From: Nucisporomicrobium flavum
Lineage (GTDB): Bacteria; Actinomycetota; Actinomycetes; Mycobacteriales; Micromonosporaceae
Direction of reading: 5' to 3'
NCBI RefSeq assembly: GCF_016464385.1
Contig: NZ_JADMLH010000020.1
Location: 84,433 to 148,432 of the forward strand
Length of the DNA: 64,000 nt
Under the pieces are notes generated by a model. The model saw nothing but the letters and a program-made list of their open reading frames with translations. It was not told the origin of the DNA and ran no database searches. Below are positions 1 through 7,499 of the stretch, one piece after another. Numbering within the stretch: position 1 is the first letter of the stretch; each line of letters starts with the position of its first letter. Position numbers and translations under genes: made by a program.

Positions 1-293
1 CTGTCCGCTACGTCAACCTTCAACGTCAGCCACTCCTCGACCCACGCGGCGAGCGTCGGGCTGCGCTCCGCCTCCCCGCTCTGCTCGTCGTCCGGCTCGT
101 CGTCCACCTTGTCGATGCCCAGCAGCGCGGCGTATACGTCCGTGTCACTGATCTTGTGGTGACGCGCCTCAGCCAGATCCTTGGCCGCCCGCGCCATCTT
201 CTCGGCCGCGAAGGTGCACGTCTGCCAAGCGCCCATGCGACCCGAGCGCCACCGAACCTCGTAAGACCGCCCCCGCGGTTTCATAGATGCCAT
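1..293 (-). CDS. Tyrosine integrase, N-terminal part (cut by window edge)
   Basis: Read on the minus strand from ATG at 293, this frame is open to the window edge for 97 codons. It begins MASMKPRGRSYEVRWRSG, continues with a WQTCTFAAEKMARAAK segment and reaches a PTLAAWVEEWLTLK stretch. That is the usual layout of actinomycete phage or AICE integrases: an N-terminal AP2-like arm-binding segment followed by the start of the SAM-like core-binding domain. The catalytic domain would lie outside the window to the left. A second in-frame ATG at 284 is possible. The gene reads away from the 44-bp att-like repeat at 441-484, so it probably belongs to a neighbouring element rather than to the truncated integrase at 543-992. 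Product class is inferred from family resemblance of the N-terminus only. Confidence 0.7.
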   Translation of the reverse strand, partial: MASMKPRGRSYEVRWRSGRMGAWQTCTFAAEKMARAAKDLAEARHHKISDTDVYAALLGIDKVDDEPDDEQSGEAERSPTLAAWVEEWLTLKVDVAD

Positions 294-440
294 GCCGAGG
301 AAGGTAAGCCGAACAGGTGTACGCATGCGAACACCAACGAGGCATGTCGGCTCCTACTGAGCGTAAGAACCGGCACCCTGAAAACCTTCTGACCAGGGCC
401 TACTTGCAAACAAGCAGGTCACAGGGCGTATAAGTTCGAA

Positions 441-484
441 CTGGCAGTGTGGGGGTCAGGGGTTCGAGTCCCCTCAGCTCCACC
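441..484 (+). repeat. att-like direct repeat, copy 1 (3' end of tRNA/tmRNA gene)
   Basis: A 44-bp sequence identical to 7263-7306. It contains a T-arm (AGGGG-TTCGAGT-CCCCT) followed by CAGCTCCACC, i.e. the 3' T-arm and acceptor strand of a tRNA-like gene; here the next base completes an encoded CCA. The acceptor end CAGCTCCACCA is typical of tmRNA (ssrA), a common integration target, but a tRNA cannot be excluded. No matching 5' half is visible upstream, so only a fragment is present, as expected for an attachment site. Confidence 0.75.
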
Positions 485-491
485 AGGAGAA

Positions 492-518
492 ACACCCGGA
501 CAAGCGTCCGGGTGTTTT
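492..518 (+). terminator. Rho-independent terminator after att copy 1
   Basis: A perfect 10-bp stem (ACACCCGGAC/GTCCGGGTGT) with an AAGC loop, ending in TTTT. It lies seven bases after the tRNA/tmRNA-like fragment, where the terminator of such an RNA gene is expected. A closely similar hairpin follows the second att copy at 7314-7342, so homology between the two junctions extends beyond the 44-bp repeat. Confidence 0.7.
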
Positions 519-523
519 CGTAT

Positions 524-541
524 GTGCCAGATCCGTGCCAG
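524..541. repeat. GTGCCAG double motif beside att copy 1 (possible integrase arm site)
   Basis: GTGCCAG-ATCC-GTGCCAG. The same arrangement occurs at 7142-7159 (GTGCCAG-TTCC-GTGCCAG) and in decayed form at 4440-4457. In each case it lies on the element-internal side of an att-like sequence, to the right of copy 1 and to the left of the other two. That is where arm-type integrase binding sites of an integrated element would be. The function is inferred from position and repetition. Confidence 0.45.
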
Positions 542-542
542 A

Positions 543-992
543 TCACTCGTCGACCTTGGCGCGCGCTTCCATGATCAGCTGGTTGAGCGCAGTGGCGATG
601 GCGTCATCTCGGTCACGACTCGCGTGCTGGTAGATCATCGCCGCCCGGGTGCTGGAGTGACCGATGCGTGCCATCAACTCTTTGAGTGTCGCGCCGCTCT
701 GCGCGGACCAGGTGCTCCCGGTGTGCCGTAGGTCGTGGAGGTGCAGACTGGTCTCCTTCGGGATCTTGGCCGTGTTCAGGGCGGCATGCCAGACCCGGTT
801 GAAATTGCGGCGCAGGGGGATGCCGCCTTGCGGGCCGACGAAGAGGCGGCCGGTGGGGCCGGGCTGGGCGTACCGCTCAAGGTGAGTCTCGATGTCGAGG
901 CGTAGGCCGTCCGGAAGGCTGATGGGCCGTTTGCCCGCGGCTGACTTGGGATCGCCGTCGATCTGGGTGCCGTCTTCCATCTCGGCGGCCAT
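543..992 (-). pseudogene. Tyrosine recombinase/integrase, C-terminal fragment
   Basis: This frame of 149 codons is the C-terminal catalytic part of a phage-type integrase. It begins in the stretch that normally follows the first catalytic Arg (PKSAAGKRPISLP), then has HDLRHT (H-x-x-R box), GHSS and the tyrosine region MIYQHAS. The N-terminal half, including the first catalytic Arg, is missing: a stop lies about eight codons upstream in frame and I found no continuation in other frames. Full-length relatives are roughly 370-400 residues. The gene ends 58 bp from att copy 1 and points at it, the standard position of an integrase beside its attachment site. It is therefore probably a non-functional remnant of the integrase that inserted this island. 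Confidence 0.8.
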
Positions 993-1242
993 GCACGATG
1001 CGCTGCTGACCGACGTTCAAGAAGAACGCGCCACGCTGCTGGTCCGGCCGGAAGCAACGCCAGCACTCACCCGCTTACAGGAGATGGGGATACGTCAAGG
1101 TAGGAAGCATCCGGCCTTGGGCCGATGCGCCGCTCTACTACGCGATGGTCCTAGGCCTAAATCCCCGTCGGGAGAGTGGAAATAGCTTCTAGGGCCCCAG
1201 GTTGGCCGCAGATCCTGTTCAAACTTTCTGTACGTCTTCAAG

Positions 1243-1337
1243 GCGGCCCGAAACGGGCCGCTCACTCCGTCGCCGAGGGCAGCGCACCGCCGCCCGCAGG
1301 GATGCGGGCGGCGGCACGCTAACCGCTCCTCGGCGAC
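1243..1337. repeat. Hairpin cluster: simple stem plus nested double stem
   Basis: Positions 1243-1250 and 1254-1261 form an 8-bp stem with an AAA loop. Next, 1269-1278 pairs with 1328-1337 (GTCGCCGAGG-type arm against CCTCGGCGAC). This encloses a perfect 12-bp stem, 1287-1298 with 1303-1314, closed by a GGGA tetraloop. The result is a multi-stem structure of about 70 nt. It could be a structured RNA, a terminator or a nick/origin-type element of the island; nothing in the sequence decides between these. Confidence 0.5.
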
Positions 1338-1575
1338 ACTCGTGGAAACGGGAGGGTCGGGCCTGCCGAAGACCGCAGAGTTGCTGGAGTGGACGGTGCT
1401 ATCCGGCGGCCGACCGGTGCGGCCTCAGCGACCCGGTGCAGCTGCCCACGCCAGGCCGCAGCGCGTGCGGCGGGCCGGTGGACGGTTGCGGTTACTGCGC
1501 CTCCGGCGGGGGCGCTCCGGCTCCGGGATGGCCGCGTACCCCGTCACCCACGACCCGGGCAAGCCGAGCAGACCC

Positions 1576-1640
1576 CCGCCGGCGCCCGCCAGCCTGGGTG
1601 GCCAATGTCAAGGCGGTCTTGACGCGGCGGGCGCCGGCGG
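1576..1640. repeat. 15-bp perfect inverted repeat with 35-nt loop
   Basis: CCGCCGGCGCCCGCC at 1576-1590 is exactly complementary to 1626-1640. The 35-nt spacer contains AAGGCGGTCTTGACGC. The arms themselves contain the palindrome GGCGCC. It lies about 60 bp from the end of the membrane-protein gene at 1702 (which is transcribed towards it), so it may act as a terminator for that operon despite lacking a T-tract. Confidence 0.45.
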
Positions 1641-1701
1641 CGGCCCGCTCCCCAATGGGCGGGTCGAGGGCGACGGGACGGCGTACGTCGGTTAGCGGAA
1701 C

Positions 1702-2199
1702 TTACTTTCGGCTTCGCTCAATCACGGCTAGAGAAAGCCCTAAACCGCTTAGAAGCAAGCCAAGAACTCCGGCGATTGACGAACTAGCCAATATTACAAG
1801 AATTGCGGAATTTCCATTCGCCCGGGTATCCGTAGCTAAGGCAAGAGATGCTGTAACCAGAACGACCAGCAGGAAGACCCCAGTGACCAGAAGAGAGATG
1901 ATGATTCGCCCCCGTGCTCGCGCGAATTTTTTCTCGGACTCCTGCATGTTCGGGCTACCCGTCGATCGTGGACCGAAGGCTGCAAGGATCGCGACTGCGG
2001 CCATGATGAAGCCGAGCAGCGAACTAGAAGTGCCAGTCAATGAGGAATACATCTGTTGGCGAACGGGTACAGCAAGATCGGAAATTAGTATTGGGCCCCT
2101 GGAGCGTGCGCACCAAATTATTAGCAGCAAGCCCGAGCCAACAAAGAAAAGCACAGGAACGAACCAATGGTTACGATCTATCCACCTCAGGAAACGCAC
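1702..2199 (-). CDS. Four-TM membrane protein of island operon
   Basis: 165 residues, not recognised. Hydrophobic segments are visible near residues 13-30, 52-75, 100-122 and 130-155, giving about four transmembrane helices. Between the second and third is a basic loop with K and R residues (SEKKFARARGR). It follows the 331-aa gene with an 8-bp gap on the same strand, so the two are almost certainly co-transcribed. Base composition is clearly more AT-rich than the flanking chromosome (codons such as ATT, AGA, TTA), which points to recent acquisition. A soluble protein paired with a small membrane protein is a layout seen in several abortive-infection systems, but no family match can be named. 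Confidence 0.7.
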   Translation of the reverse strand: MRFLRWIDRNHWFVPVLFFVGSGLLLIIWCARSRGPILISDLAVPVRQQMYSSLTGTSSSLLGFIMAAVAILAAFGPRSTGSPNMQESEKKFARARGRIIISLLVTGVFLLVVLVTASLALATDTRANGNSAILVILASSSIAGVLGLLLSGLGLSLAVIERSRK

Positions 2200-2207
2200 A
2201 ACACCCC

Positions 2208-3203
2208 CTATTCATAATCGTGAAAAACCTGCGTCCGAAGCGCCCGTGCGAAGGTGCCTTGATCGACGTAAGAGCGGTGAGCCTTGTCCAGCTCAGTGAA
2301 CGTCGCATCAGCATTAGGCAGCGCAGGAACGGCTTTGTCGCGCGGAAGATCGACTTCAACCTTCAGGCGCTGTTTCGTCAGATTTATGGTATCGATCTTT
2401 CCTACCTGTGGGTCATACCCGCTAATAATCAGGGTGTCAACAATGTCGTGAGCTCTCTCTGCTGCCTCGAATGCAGCATCTTCGAGGGGCTGTTCGAGAT
2501 ACTCGTTCTTCGGCCTAAATCGCCCTATGCCAACCTTGACCCGAAGCGATGGGGCCTTCGGTCCAAAGGCGCCGGGCATGAAGGTTTCCAGGATGCCGGC
2601 GTCTCGGCTCGAATAGTCGGGGCGCGTAATGCCAATCTCGACGCTACGCAAACTTCCCCGCATGCGCAGCAGTTTCTCGAACATGTCCGGATTGTATAAC
2701 GGCTCAAATGAAACGTATTGCGCCAACTTGCTACGGAGAAAAAAAGAAAGTCGTCCTGGCCGAGGGGCATTCTTGTGAAGATCTTGCCCCGCGATGCCGT
2801 CGGGCCACAACGTCACATGAGACACGTCGGCGGGATAGTGGCCAGCGAGAACCGGCAAAATATCGATCTTGCCACCCGGCTGCCACTGCGTCGGATGTTG
2901 GTCCTCGGTGCGCAGTGCTAGCAGTTGTAGTCTTGTGGGCCGACTGTCATCACCCACATCAACAACGCTCACCGCGGTGGTCACTTCCTTGCCCTTAAGA
3001 ACGAGGAACTTGGGGTCACCGACGGCCTCGGCAGCAAGACGGGTAGCGACCTCCGACGGACGGAAGGGGGCACGCATCGGCTCGGCGTGCCATTGATAGA
3101 AGACCAGCGATCGAGGCAGCATAAAGACACGGTATGCGCGCACGTGTTCAAACGCCTTAGGGGACCGTGTTGTCTCATGACCAAAATCCGACACGCGGAT
3201 CAC
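2208..3203 (-). CDS. Uncharacterised 331-aa island protein
   Basis: Soluble-looking protein, not recognised; first gene of an operon with the 4-TM protein. The earliest start is GTG at 3203. A later start is possible because no clear Shine-Dalgarno sequence precedes it. The middle has alternating hydrophobic and charged segments (IDILPVLAGHYP, LSFFLRSKLAQYVSFEP) suggesting an alpha/beta fold. The C-terminal part is rich in charged residues, with a KVEVDLPRDK segment. There is no signal peptide and no membrane helix. AT-rich codon use matches its operon partner and contrasts with the chromosome. Possible roles are phage defence or island maintenance; this is inference from location only. Confidence 0.65.
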   Translation of the reverse strand: MIRVSDFGHETTRSPKAFEHVRAYRVFMLPRSLVFYQWHAEPMRAPFRPSEVATRLAAEAVGDPKFLVLKGKEVTTAVSVVDVGDDSRPTRLQLLALRTEDQHPTQWQPGGKIDILPVLAGHYPADVSHVTLWPDGIAGQDLHKNAPRPGRLSFFLRSKLAQYVSFEPLYNPDMFEKLLRMRGSLRSVEIGITRPDYSSRDAGILETFMPGAFGPKAPSLRVKVGIGRFRPKNEYLEQPLEDAAFEAAERAHDIVDTLIISGYDPQVGKIDTINLTKQRLKVEVDLPRDKAVPALPNADATFTELDKAHRSYVDQGTFARALRTQVFHDYE

Positions 3204-3748
3204 TTGCGATCATGTGAGATCTCCCCTCCTGCTCGGCGCGAGCCAAGCAACTTCGAACCTCCGACTCCTCCTTAGAACACTAGTACGAGGGTACGACAAA
3301 CACGGGCAGCTAGCCGTCCTGTCCGAGTTCGTTGAGATTCCTCTATGGCTGGTAGCCGGTGTCGAACACGCCGCTAGACAGCCCGTCGAGTGCTTTCAAG
3401 GCGAAGCCCGCAGGCGTCAGCGGCCGGTCCAGCGCCCTGATCATTCTCGATGCGAAAGTCGCCACAGGCCCGGCGTGACGGTTGACAGCAGCCAGCTGGA
3501 TGATCACTGCGCAACCACCATGCTGTGAGGACGATGTGCTGAAGCTACCAACCAGGGGTGCAGGCACCGGCGGACTGACAGCAGAAGACCTACCGGCGGG
3601 TAGTCAGCCGGGCGGCAGTCGGAGTAGCTATGGTCGGCAACCCGAAGGTTGCCAAGGCAATTAAGAAGGGTCAAGATCCAATCCGCATGCGGAGGTTGCA
3701 GCCTGGCACGGATATAAGCAGATCTTGACCAAAGCCTAGGCTCAGTGC
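3204..3748. other. Intergenic stretch without a supported gene
   Basis: About 545 bp between divergently transcribed island genes. Short frames exist on both strands but show no family features and no ribosome-binding site. The promoter of the 2208-3203 operon should lie at the left end. No repeat or RNA gene is evident to me. Confidence 0.4.
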
Positions 3749-4420
3749 GTGACATCGCAATCTGATCGGGGTCGCACCGAGAGCCACCGTAGCGACGTGC
3801 AAGGAGCTGGGCACCCACGTCGGTGGTTTTGGGTGGGGACTGGCGGCGCAGTCGTGTTCGTGGGCAGCCTCGGCTGGTTCCTCGCTGGGCAGGGACTTGA
3901 CCGCGCTGACAAGTACAGCAGCATCATGGCGATGTTCATTGCTGTAGCTGGGCTCGTGGTTGGAGGGCTCAGTTGGTTGCTGCGGCGGCAACGTCCGGCA
4001 GGGGCTAGCTACTCAGTTTGGGACAAGGAGGAAGGCGGTCTCGTCAACGAGGTCTGCGCCCCCTCCGACTTGCCTGCCTGGCCTAGGCACTTTGAGGGCT
4101 ACAGATTCTTGCGCGAGGAGAGCGGCGGCGTTCGGGTCTTCGGCGGACAGGGGCTGGCCATAATGTCCGATTTTCCGGCGACGATGAACGGTTGCGCTCA
4201 CCAGCGCTTCTTCGTCCGCTGGCGAACACTTGGCGGTCACTCCGTCGCTGCGTCGCTGGTCTCTGTGCCGGATCTGATCACGGTTGAAGCGGCCGCCTAT
4301 GGGTCGAGCGGCTGGATGTCGTCACACGGTTGCGGGCAGCCGGCATGGGAGGTCATCAAGGATGAACAATCGCTAGTAGACGTTGTAGTCAGTTGGCAGG
4401 TCTGGGTGCCCACGTCTTGA
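3749..4420 (+). CDS. Two-TM membrane-anchored protein, unknown
   Basis: 223 residues from a GTG start. A basic N-terminus with the WRF/RRW-type boundary RRWFWVG leads into a first helix around residues 26-46. A second helix follows near residues 58-78, ending in a positive cluster (LLRRQRP). The remaining 140 residues form a cytoplasmic domain with several Trp and Gly residues (EGYRFLREESGGVRVFGG). I do not recognise the domain. The gene ends about 20 bp before the decayed GTGCCA motif at 4440-4457, i.e. it is the last gene before the second att-like site, which marks it as cargo of the left element. Confidence 0.6.
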   Translation: MTSQSDRGRTESHRSDVQGAGHPRRWFWVGTGGAVVFVGSLGWFLAGQGLDRADKYSSIMAMFIAVAGLVVGGLSWLLRRQRPAGASYSVWDKEEGGLVNEVCAPSDLPAWPRHFEGYRFLREESGGVRVFGGQGLAIMSDFPATMNGCAHQRFFVRWRTLGGHSVAASLVSVPDLITVEAAAYGSSGWMSSHGCGQPAWEVIKDEQSLVDVVVSWQVWVPTS

Positions 4421-4439
4421 CGCTAGCCGGGCAGTCCGC

Positions 4440-4457
4440 GTGCCAAAACCGTGCCCG
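4440..4457. repeat. Decayed GTGCCA double motif
   Basis: GTGCCAAAACCGTGCCC, a mutated version of the motifs at 524-541 and 7142-7159. It lies about 100 bp left of the decayed att copy at 4512-4572, the same order as at the right end of the island. Confidence 0.4.
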
Positions 4458-4511
4458 ATGAGCCGGGCGCGGTGGGGACGTGGCGAGGATTAGGTCTTGA
4501 GGCTGGTGAGC

Positions 4512-4572
4512 GTTCCGCAGCTCGGTGATCATGACCGAGGACCCTCTGGCAGTGTGGGAGTCAGTGGGGTCG
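4512..4572 (+). repeat. Decayed third att-like sequence
   Basis: The segment CGCAGCTCGGTGATCATG at 4516-4533 closely matches the sequence just left of att copy 2 (CGCAGCTCGGCGATCATG near 7232-7249). It is followed by CTGGCAGTGTGGGAGTCAG at 4546-4564, which matches the start of the 44-bp repeat (CTGGCAGTGTGGGGGTCAG). The T-arm and acceptor portion are lost. It is best read as the scar of an earlier insertion, making the island a tandem of two elements. Confidence 0.6.
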
Positions 4573-4699
4573 GTAGACGTGTAGAGCATCGCTAGCTCCC
4601 TCTACCCGCCCGGGGATTTGCAAGCGAGGGTCAAGGTTGTTGTCGGTCCCGTGCCGTATTCTCGCTCACGAACTGCGACCTACCAGCTAGGGAGAGCTT

Positions 4700-5524
4700 G
4701 TGCCAGCGCAGCCGATCACACCGCGCGTTGGACGTCCCGTCCCAGAAGACATGCGAACCTCCTTGTCGCCTCCTGTCCGGCAGGGACTTCAGGGCTGGCT
4801 GGCGTCCTGGCTAGCCGGCGAATTCGGCGACGATCTCCAGCGTGCGGTACTAGTCGCGGCCGGACTAGACCTTGACATCGGCCGTCCTGACTGGGCTTTT
4901 AGAGACCTCCTCCAGTACAGCAATCAGGGCGATGAAGAACTCCTTGATGCCGTCCACGTCACCCTCGGCGTGCTGAAGTCGGACACGCGTACAACGCGGC
5001 GGAATCCTCCGCATGAAGACGTCGACCGTTTCCTCGCCGTCGGTAGATCGGCATGGACCGCGACTGAGGACGGCGTCATGCACCGCTCCAGCCCAACGGC
5101 TCAAGCCGCCTTCGAGTCAGCTGCGACTACGCCAGGCTCGTCAAGCACGGAGCTGAATGAGGCATGGCGGACAGCTCACACTCGCAACGGCAGCGCGGGT
5201 GACGCATGGGACCACGCCATCAAGGCTGTTGAATGCGTCCTCATCCCGATCGTCGTGCCGAGGAAAAGCAAGCCCAACCTCGGTGACGTGATCGGTCAAT
5301 TGCGTGGCCAACCCCACCTATGGAAACTAGGCATTCGCGGGCAAAATCGAGACCACAGCGTTGAGCCCCTTGTTGCTGCGCTCACCTTGCTATGGCCGGA
5401 CCCAAACCGACACGGTTCTCCCAGACCCGAGGCGCCGGCAACCCCTGAGGAGGAACGGGCCTTGGTCAATCTGGCTGTCGCGATCGTGCAATGGGCGAAG
5501 GACGGGCTAATCGCAAGGCGGTAG
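4700..5524 (+). CDS. Uncharacterised island protein, AbiJ/HEPN-like C-terminal style
   Basis: 274 residues from GTG at 4700, preceded by AGGGAGAG about four bases upstream. The N-terminal 100 residues are helical with charged segments. The C-terminal half has the pattern LNEAWRTAH..., AWDHAIKAVECV, a proline/lysine turn (VPRKSKPNLGDVIGQL) and finally LLWPDPNRHG. I recall this arrangement from a widespread actinobacterial family of hypothetical proteins found in accessory regions. Function is unknown; an RNase/HEPN link is only a guess from the helical pattern and the terminal RH pair. It is the first gene right of the decayed att scar. Confidence 0.65.
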   Translation: MPAQPITPRVGRPVPEDMRTSLSPPVRQGLQGWLASWLAGEFGDDLQRAVLVAAGLDLDIGRPDWAFRDLLQYSNQGDEELLDAVHVTLGVLKSDTRTTRRNPPHEDVDRFLAVGRSAWTATEDGVMHRSSPTAQAAFESAATTPGSSSTELNEAWRTAHTRNGSAGDAWDHAIKAVECVLIPIVVPRKSKPNLGDVIGQLRGQPHLWKLGIRGQNRDHSVEPLVAALTLLWPDPNRHGSPRPEAPATPEEERALVNLAVAIVQWAKDGLIARR

Positions 5525-5548
5525 CGCGAGGCCGACGCGGACCCGAGC

Positions 5549-5568
5549 TGAGTGACTAACTGAGTGAC
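5549..5568. repeat. 20-bp direct repeat, copy A
   Basis: TGAGTGACTAACTGAGTGAC, itself two TGAGTGAC units separated by TAAC. An identical copy is at 6493-6512, and a single unit (CTGAGTGACTA) occurs near 6378. The copies flank the gene at 5701-6357. They may be recombinase or regulator binding sites, or short terminal duplications from an insertion. Confidence 0.55.
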
Positions 5569-5700
5569 AATCGCCAGAAATCCCGACGGACGACCGTGGA
5601 TGTCTGCGGAGTGAAACCGCGGCTCAACGCGAGTATCGCGCAGGGTGAACCGCCATGGTCGGTTGCCTGGGGGTCAAGGGGTCGCCCCTCCCGCTCGCCG

Positions 5701-6357
5701 CTACCTGGGACGAGTGGTATGTGCATCATCGCCCGTAGGAACTGCGAAACTCATATCAGGCATCGACATCAACTCCGAATACGGAACCTTCTCGAGCTGC
5801 TCCGCAATACGGTCGGCGAGGGCATCGAACTGGTCTGAAACCCAAGTCAGCGCCGTCTCAATCAGTAGACCAATATTGGTTACATCCGAGTCGCCTCCGA
5901 TAAGCCCAACCATACTTAGGCATACGACTTTCTGAACTTGCGGCTTTGTGGCCGGAGGAGCCACAACGACTCCTGCTTGAGCTTGTGAAAAAGGGTTCTC
6001 GTCGTGAATGAAATGCTTATTTCGCATGGCAAGATAGTGATTCGCTACGTCTCGCTGTACTCCCGCTGAGTAAATCCTTTGGAGAGACAATGAAAAGCGC
6101 GATCGGGAGTTGCCGAAGCATTTAGCCCAGGTGGTGACCGAGGATCGAAGCAAAGATTGCTTAATTACCTCAGGTTGGTCTGGGCTGTTCCGAAGTGTGA
6201 TGGCACACTGGTGAGCAAATTCTAGATCTTGGCGATGAAGCGCAAGGTGCGCTAAGCGGCGGGCCTCCCTGTCAGATAAAACAGCCAACTTCACGGCGTC
6301 CGGGAAGCCCTCGACGTGGAGCCGTCCGCTGTTCATCGAGATCTGAAGGTCTTCCAT
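5701..6357 (-). CDS. Uncharacterised island protein with R-x5-H motif
   Basis: 218 residues, start ATG at 6357. The N-terminal part includes an AHLALHRQDLEFAHQCAI segment. The centre has WAKCFGNSRSRFSLSLQRIY and then MRNKHFIHDEN, which fits the R-x(4-6)-H signature of HEPN RNases (Arg, five residues, His). The C-terminus is helical. HEPN proteins often act as toxins or abortive-infection effectors, but one short motif is weak evidence. AT-rich codons and 20-bp direct repeats on both sides suggest the gene arrived as a small cassette. Confidence 0.6.
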   Translation of the reverse strand: MEDLQISMNSGRLHVEGFPDAVKLAVLSDREARRLAHLALHRQDLEFAHQCAITLRNSPDQPEVIKQSLLRSSVTTWAKCFGNSRSRFSLSLQRIYSAGVQRDVANHYLAMRNKHFIHDENPFSQAQAGVVVAPPATKPQVQKVVCLSMVGLIGGDSDVTNIGLLIETALTWVSDQFDALADRIAEQLEKVPYSELMSMPDMSFAVPTGDDAHTTRPR

Positions 6358-6625
6358 TCTGGAAGCCTAACGCTCGGCTGAGTGACTATCGTTGCCGACG
6401 GGCAGCGCAGCCTGGGGCTTCCTGCGAGATCGGTGCCCGGCGTGAACGGGGGGCCGGCAGCGGCAAGCCGGGTTGAACGCGCGGCCAGCATGTGAGTGAC
6501 TAACTGAGTGACGACCGGAACGTCTAAAGGGGGACGTCCATGGAAGCTGATGGACTGTCCCAGCAGCTCAGCGGCTATGTCGTTGCTGCATGGGCGACCA
6601 TGATCGTTCCTTGACACGGAAGCAG
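6358..6625. other. Intergenic stretch with second 20-bp repeat
   Basis: Between two minus-strand genes. It contains a single TGAGTGAC unit near 6380 and the second complete repeat at 6493-6512. I see no gene or terminator. Confidence 0.4.
6493..6512. repeat. 20-bp direct repeat, copy B
   Basis: Identical to 5549-5568. See that entry for the internal structure. Confidence 0.55.
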
Positions 6626-7123
6626 TCAGAGGGCCCAGGTAGAGTCATCCCATAGAGCTTCAAGGTCGGCTTCTAGATGCACAACGCTCACCGACTCAAC
6701 CGTTGCGGTAGCAAACTCGATCAACTTAGCGTCGCGACGGCCGGGCATGTCCCAGTACCGAAAGATCGCTTGTCCTGCTTCCTTGGCCTCCATCAGCCGC
6801 TCGGCGATGAAGTCAGGTTGATGTGCAACATAGTGCTCCGTCACGGCGCCACCGAAGCGTCGGACGCGAAGGAAACCGTTGACGGCCCTATAGTTCGGCT
6901 CGACGACTGGGCCTGTGTTCGGGGAGCCTGTCGAAATCTGGTGTGCGGGGTCGATCGGCATCTCAGATTCGGGAAGGTCGAGGTCGTCAGCCACCTTGGT
7001 TGGGGCTCCTGTGAGCAATAAGCAGCTCACTACAAGTTCTGACCACGCTCGAGCGCCAGACCGCTTCACGTCCACAGGGTACGACTCCAAGGCGACTCCT
7101 GGATCGGTTGGAGGCTGGTTCAC
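6626..7123 (-). CDS. Uncharacterised 165-aa island protein
   Basis: Soluble protein, not recognised. Starts MNQPPTDPGVALESYPVDVKR. It has a central VVEPNYRAVNGFLRVRRFGG beta-like segment, then HYVAHQPDFIAERLMEAKEAGQ (helix) and an acidic C-terminus (LEADLEALWDDS). It is the last gene before the right att site; the arm-type motif lies about 20 bp upstream of its start. Cargo gene of unknown role. Confidence 0.55.
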   Translation of the reverse strand: MNQPPTDPGVALESYPVDVKRSGARAWSELVVSCLLLTGAPTKVADDLDLPESEMPIDPAHQISTGSPNTGPVVEPNYRAVNGFLRVRRFGGAVTEHYVAHQPDFIAERLMEAKEAGQAIFRYWDMPGRRDAKLIEFATATVESVSVVHLEADLEALWDDSTWAL

Positions 7124-7141
7124 TACAGCACTACCGCTGGC

Positions 7142-7159
7142 GTGCCAGTTCCGTGCCAG
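7142..7159. repeat. GTGCCAG double motif beside att copy 2
   Basis: GTGCCAG-TTCC-GTGCCAG, the partner of 524-541, on the left (island-internal) side of the att copy at 7263-7306. Confidence 0.45.
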
Positions 7160-7262
7160 ACAGATCGGTCATCACCGGGGAGTAGCGGGGAACCACGAGG
7201 GATCGACGCACGTTTGCCCTGGTAGACGGATCGCAGCTCGGCGATCATGGTCGAATACCGTC

Positions 7263-7306
7263 CTGGCAGTGTGGGGGTCAGGGGTTCGAGTCCCCTCAGC
7301 TCCACC
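7263..7306 (+). repeat. att-like direct repeat, copy 2 (right island boundary)
   Basis: Identical over 44 bp to 441-484. The next base is C, so the CCA end is not encoded here, unlike copy 1. The sequence to the right is normal high-GC chromosome starting with an SDR gene, so this is taken as the right end of the island. No 5' half of the tRNA/tmRNA is present. Confidence 0.75.
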
Positions 7307-7313
7307 CTTGAGC

Positions 7314-7342
7314 AACGCCCGGACCGACGTCCGGGCGTTTTT
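7314..7342 (+). terminator. Rho-independent terminator after att copy 2
   Basis: An 11-bp perfect stem (AACGCCCGGAC/GTCCGGGCGTT), CGAC loop and five T residues. It is homologous to the terminator at 492-518. Confidence 0.75.
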
Positions 7343-7499
7343 GTTTGCGCCCTGGCGCCTTTCACCGCCGGCGATGGCGAAATTATCTTGAAGGCGGACC
7401 TCCCCACACCAGCAGGGAAGGGTGAACAATCCGACTGCGAGGCGCCCGGGTCTGATCGGGTGGGGCCCACCGGTTCGGCCTCGCGTGGAGGTGGTCCGG

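Larger units (their letters stand above)
993..1701. other. Stretch without a convincing gene, rich in inverted repeats
   Basis: I see no credible coding region on either strand. The plus-strand frame that stays open here is Arg/Pro-rich, low-complexity and runs on antisense to the membrane-protein gene at 1702-2199, so I treat it as chance. The stretch holds three strong hairpins, listed separately. It is GC-rich, unlike the AT-richer genes immediately to its right. Confidence 0.5.

Noticed and set aside
441..484. Complete tRNA or tmRNA gene
   Set aside because: Only the T-arm and 3' acceptor strand are present; no GG(A/G)GCTG 5' acceptor strand or anticodon arm could be found upstream of either copy.
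1202..2299. Long plus-strand open frame across the hairpin region
   Set aside because: Composition is Arg/Pro/Gly-rich without domain features, and its right part is antisense to the better-supported membrane-protein gene.
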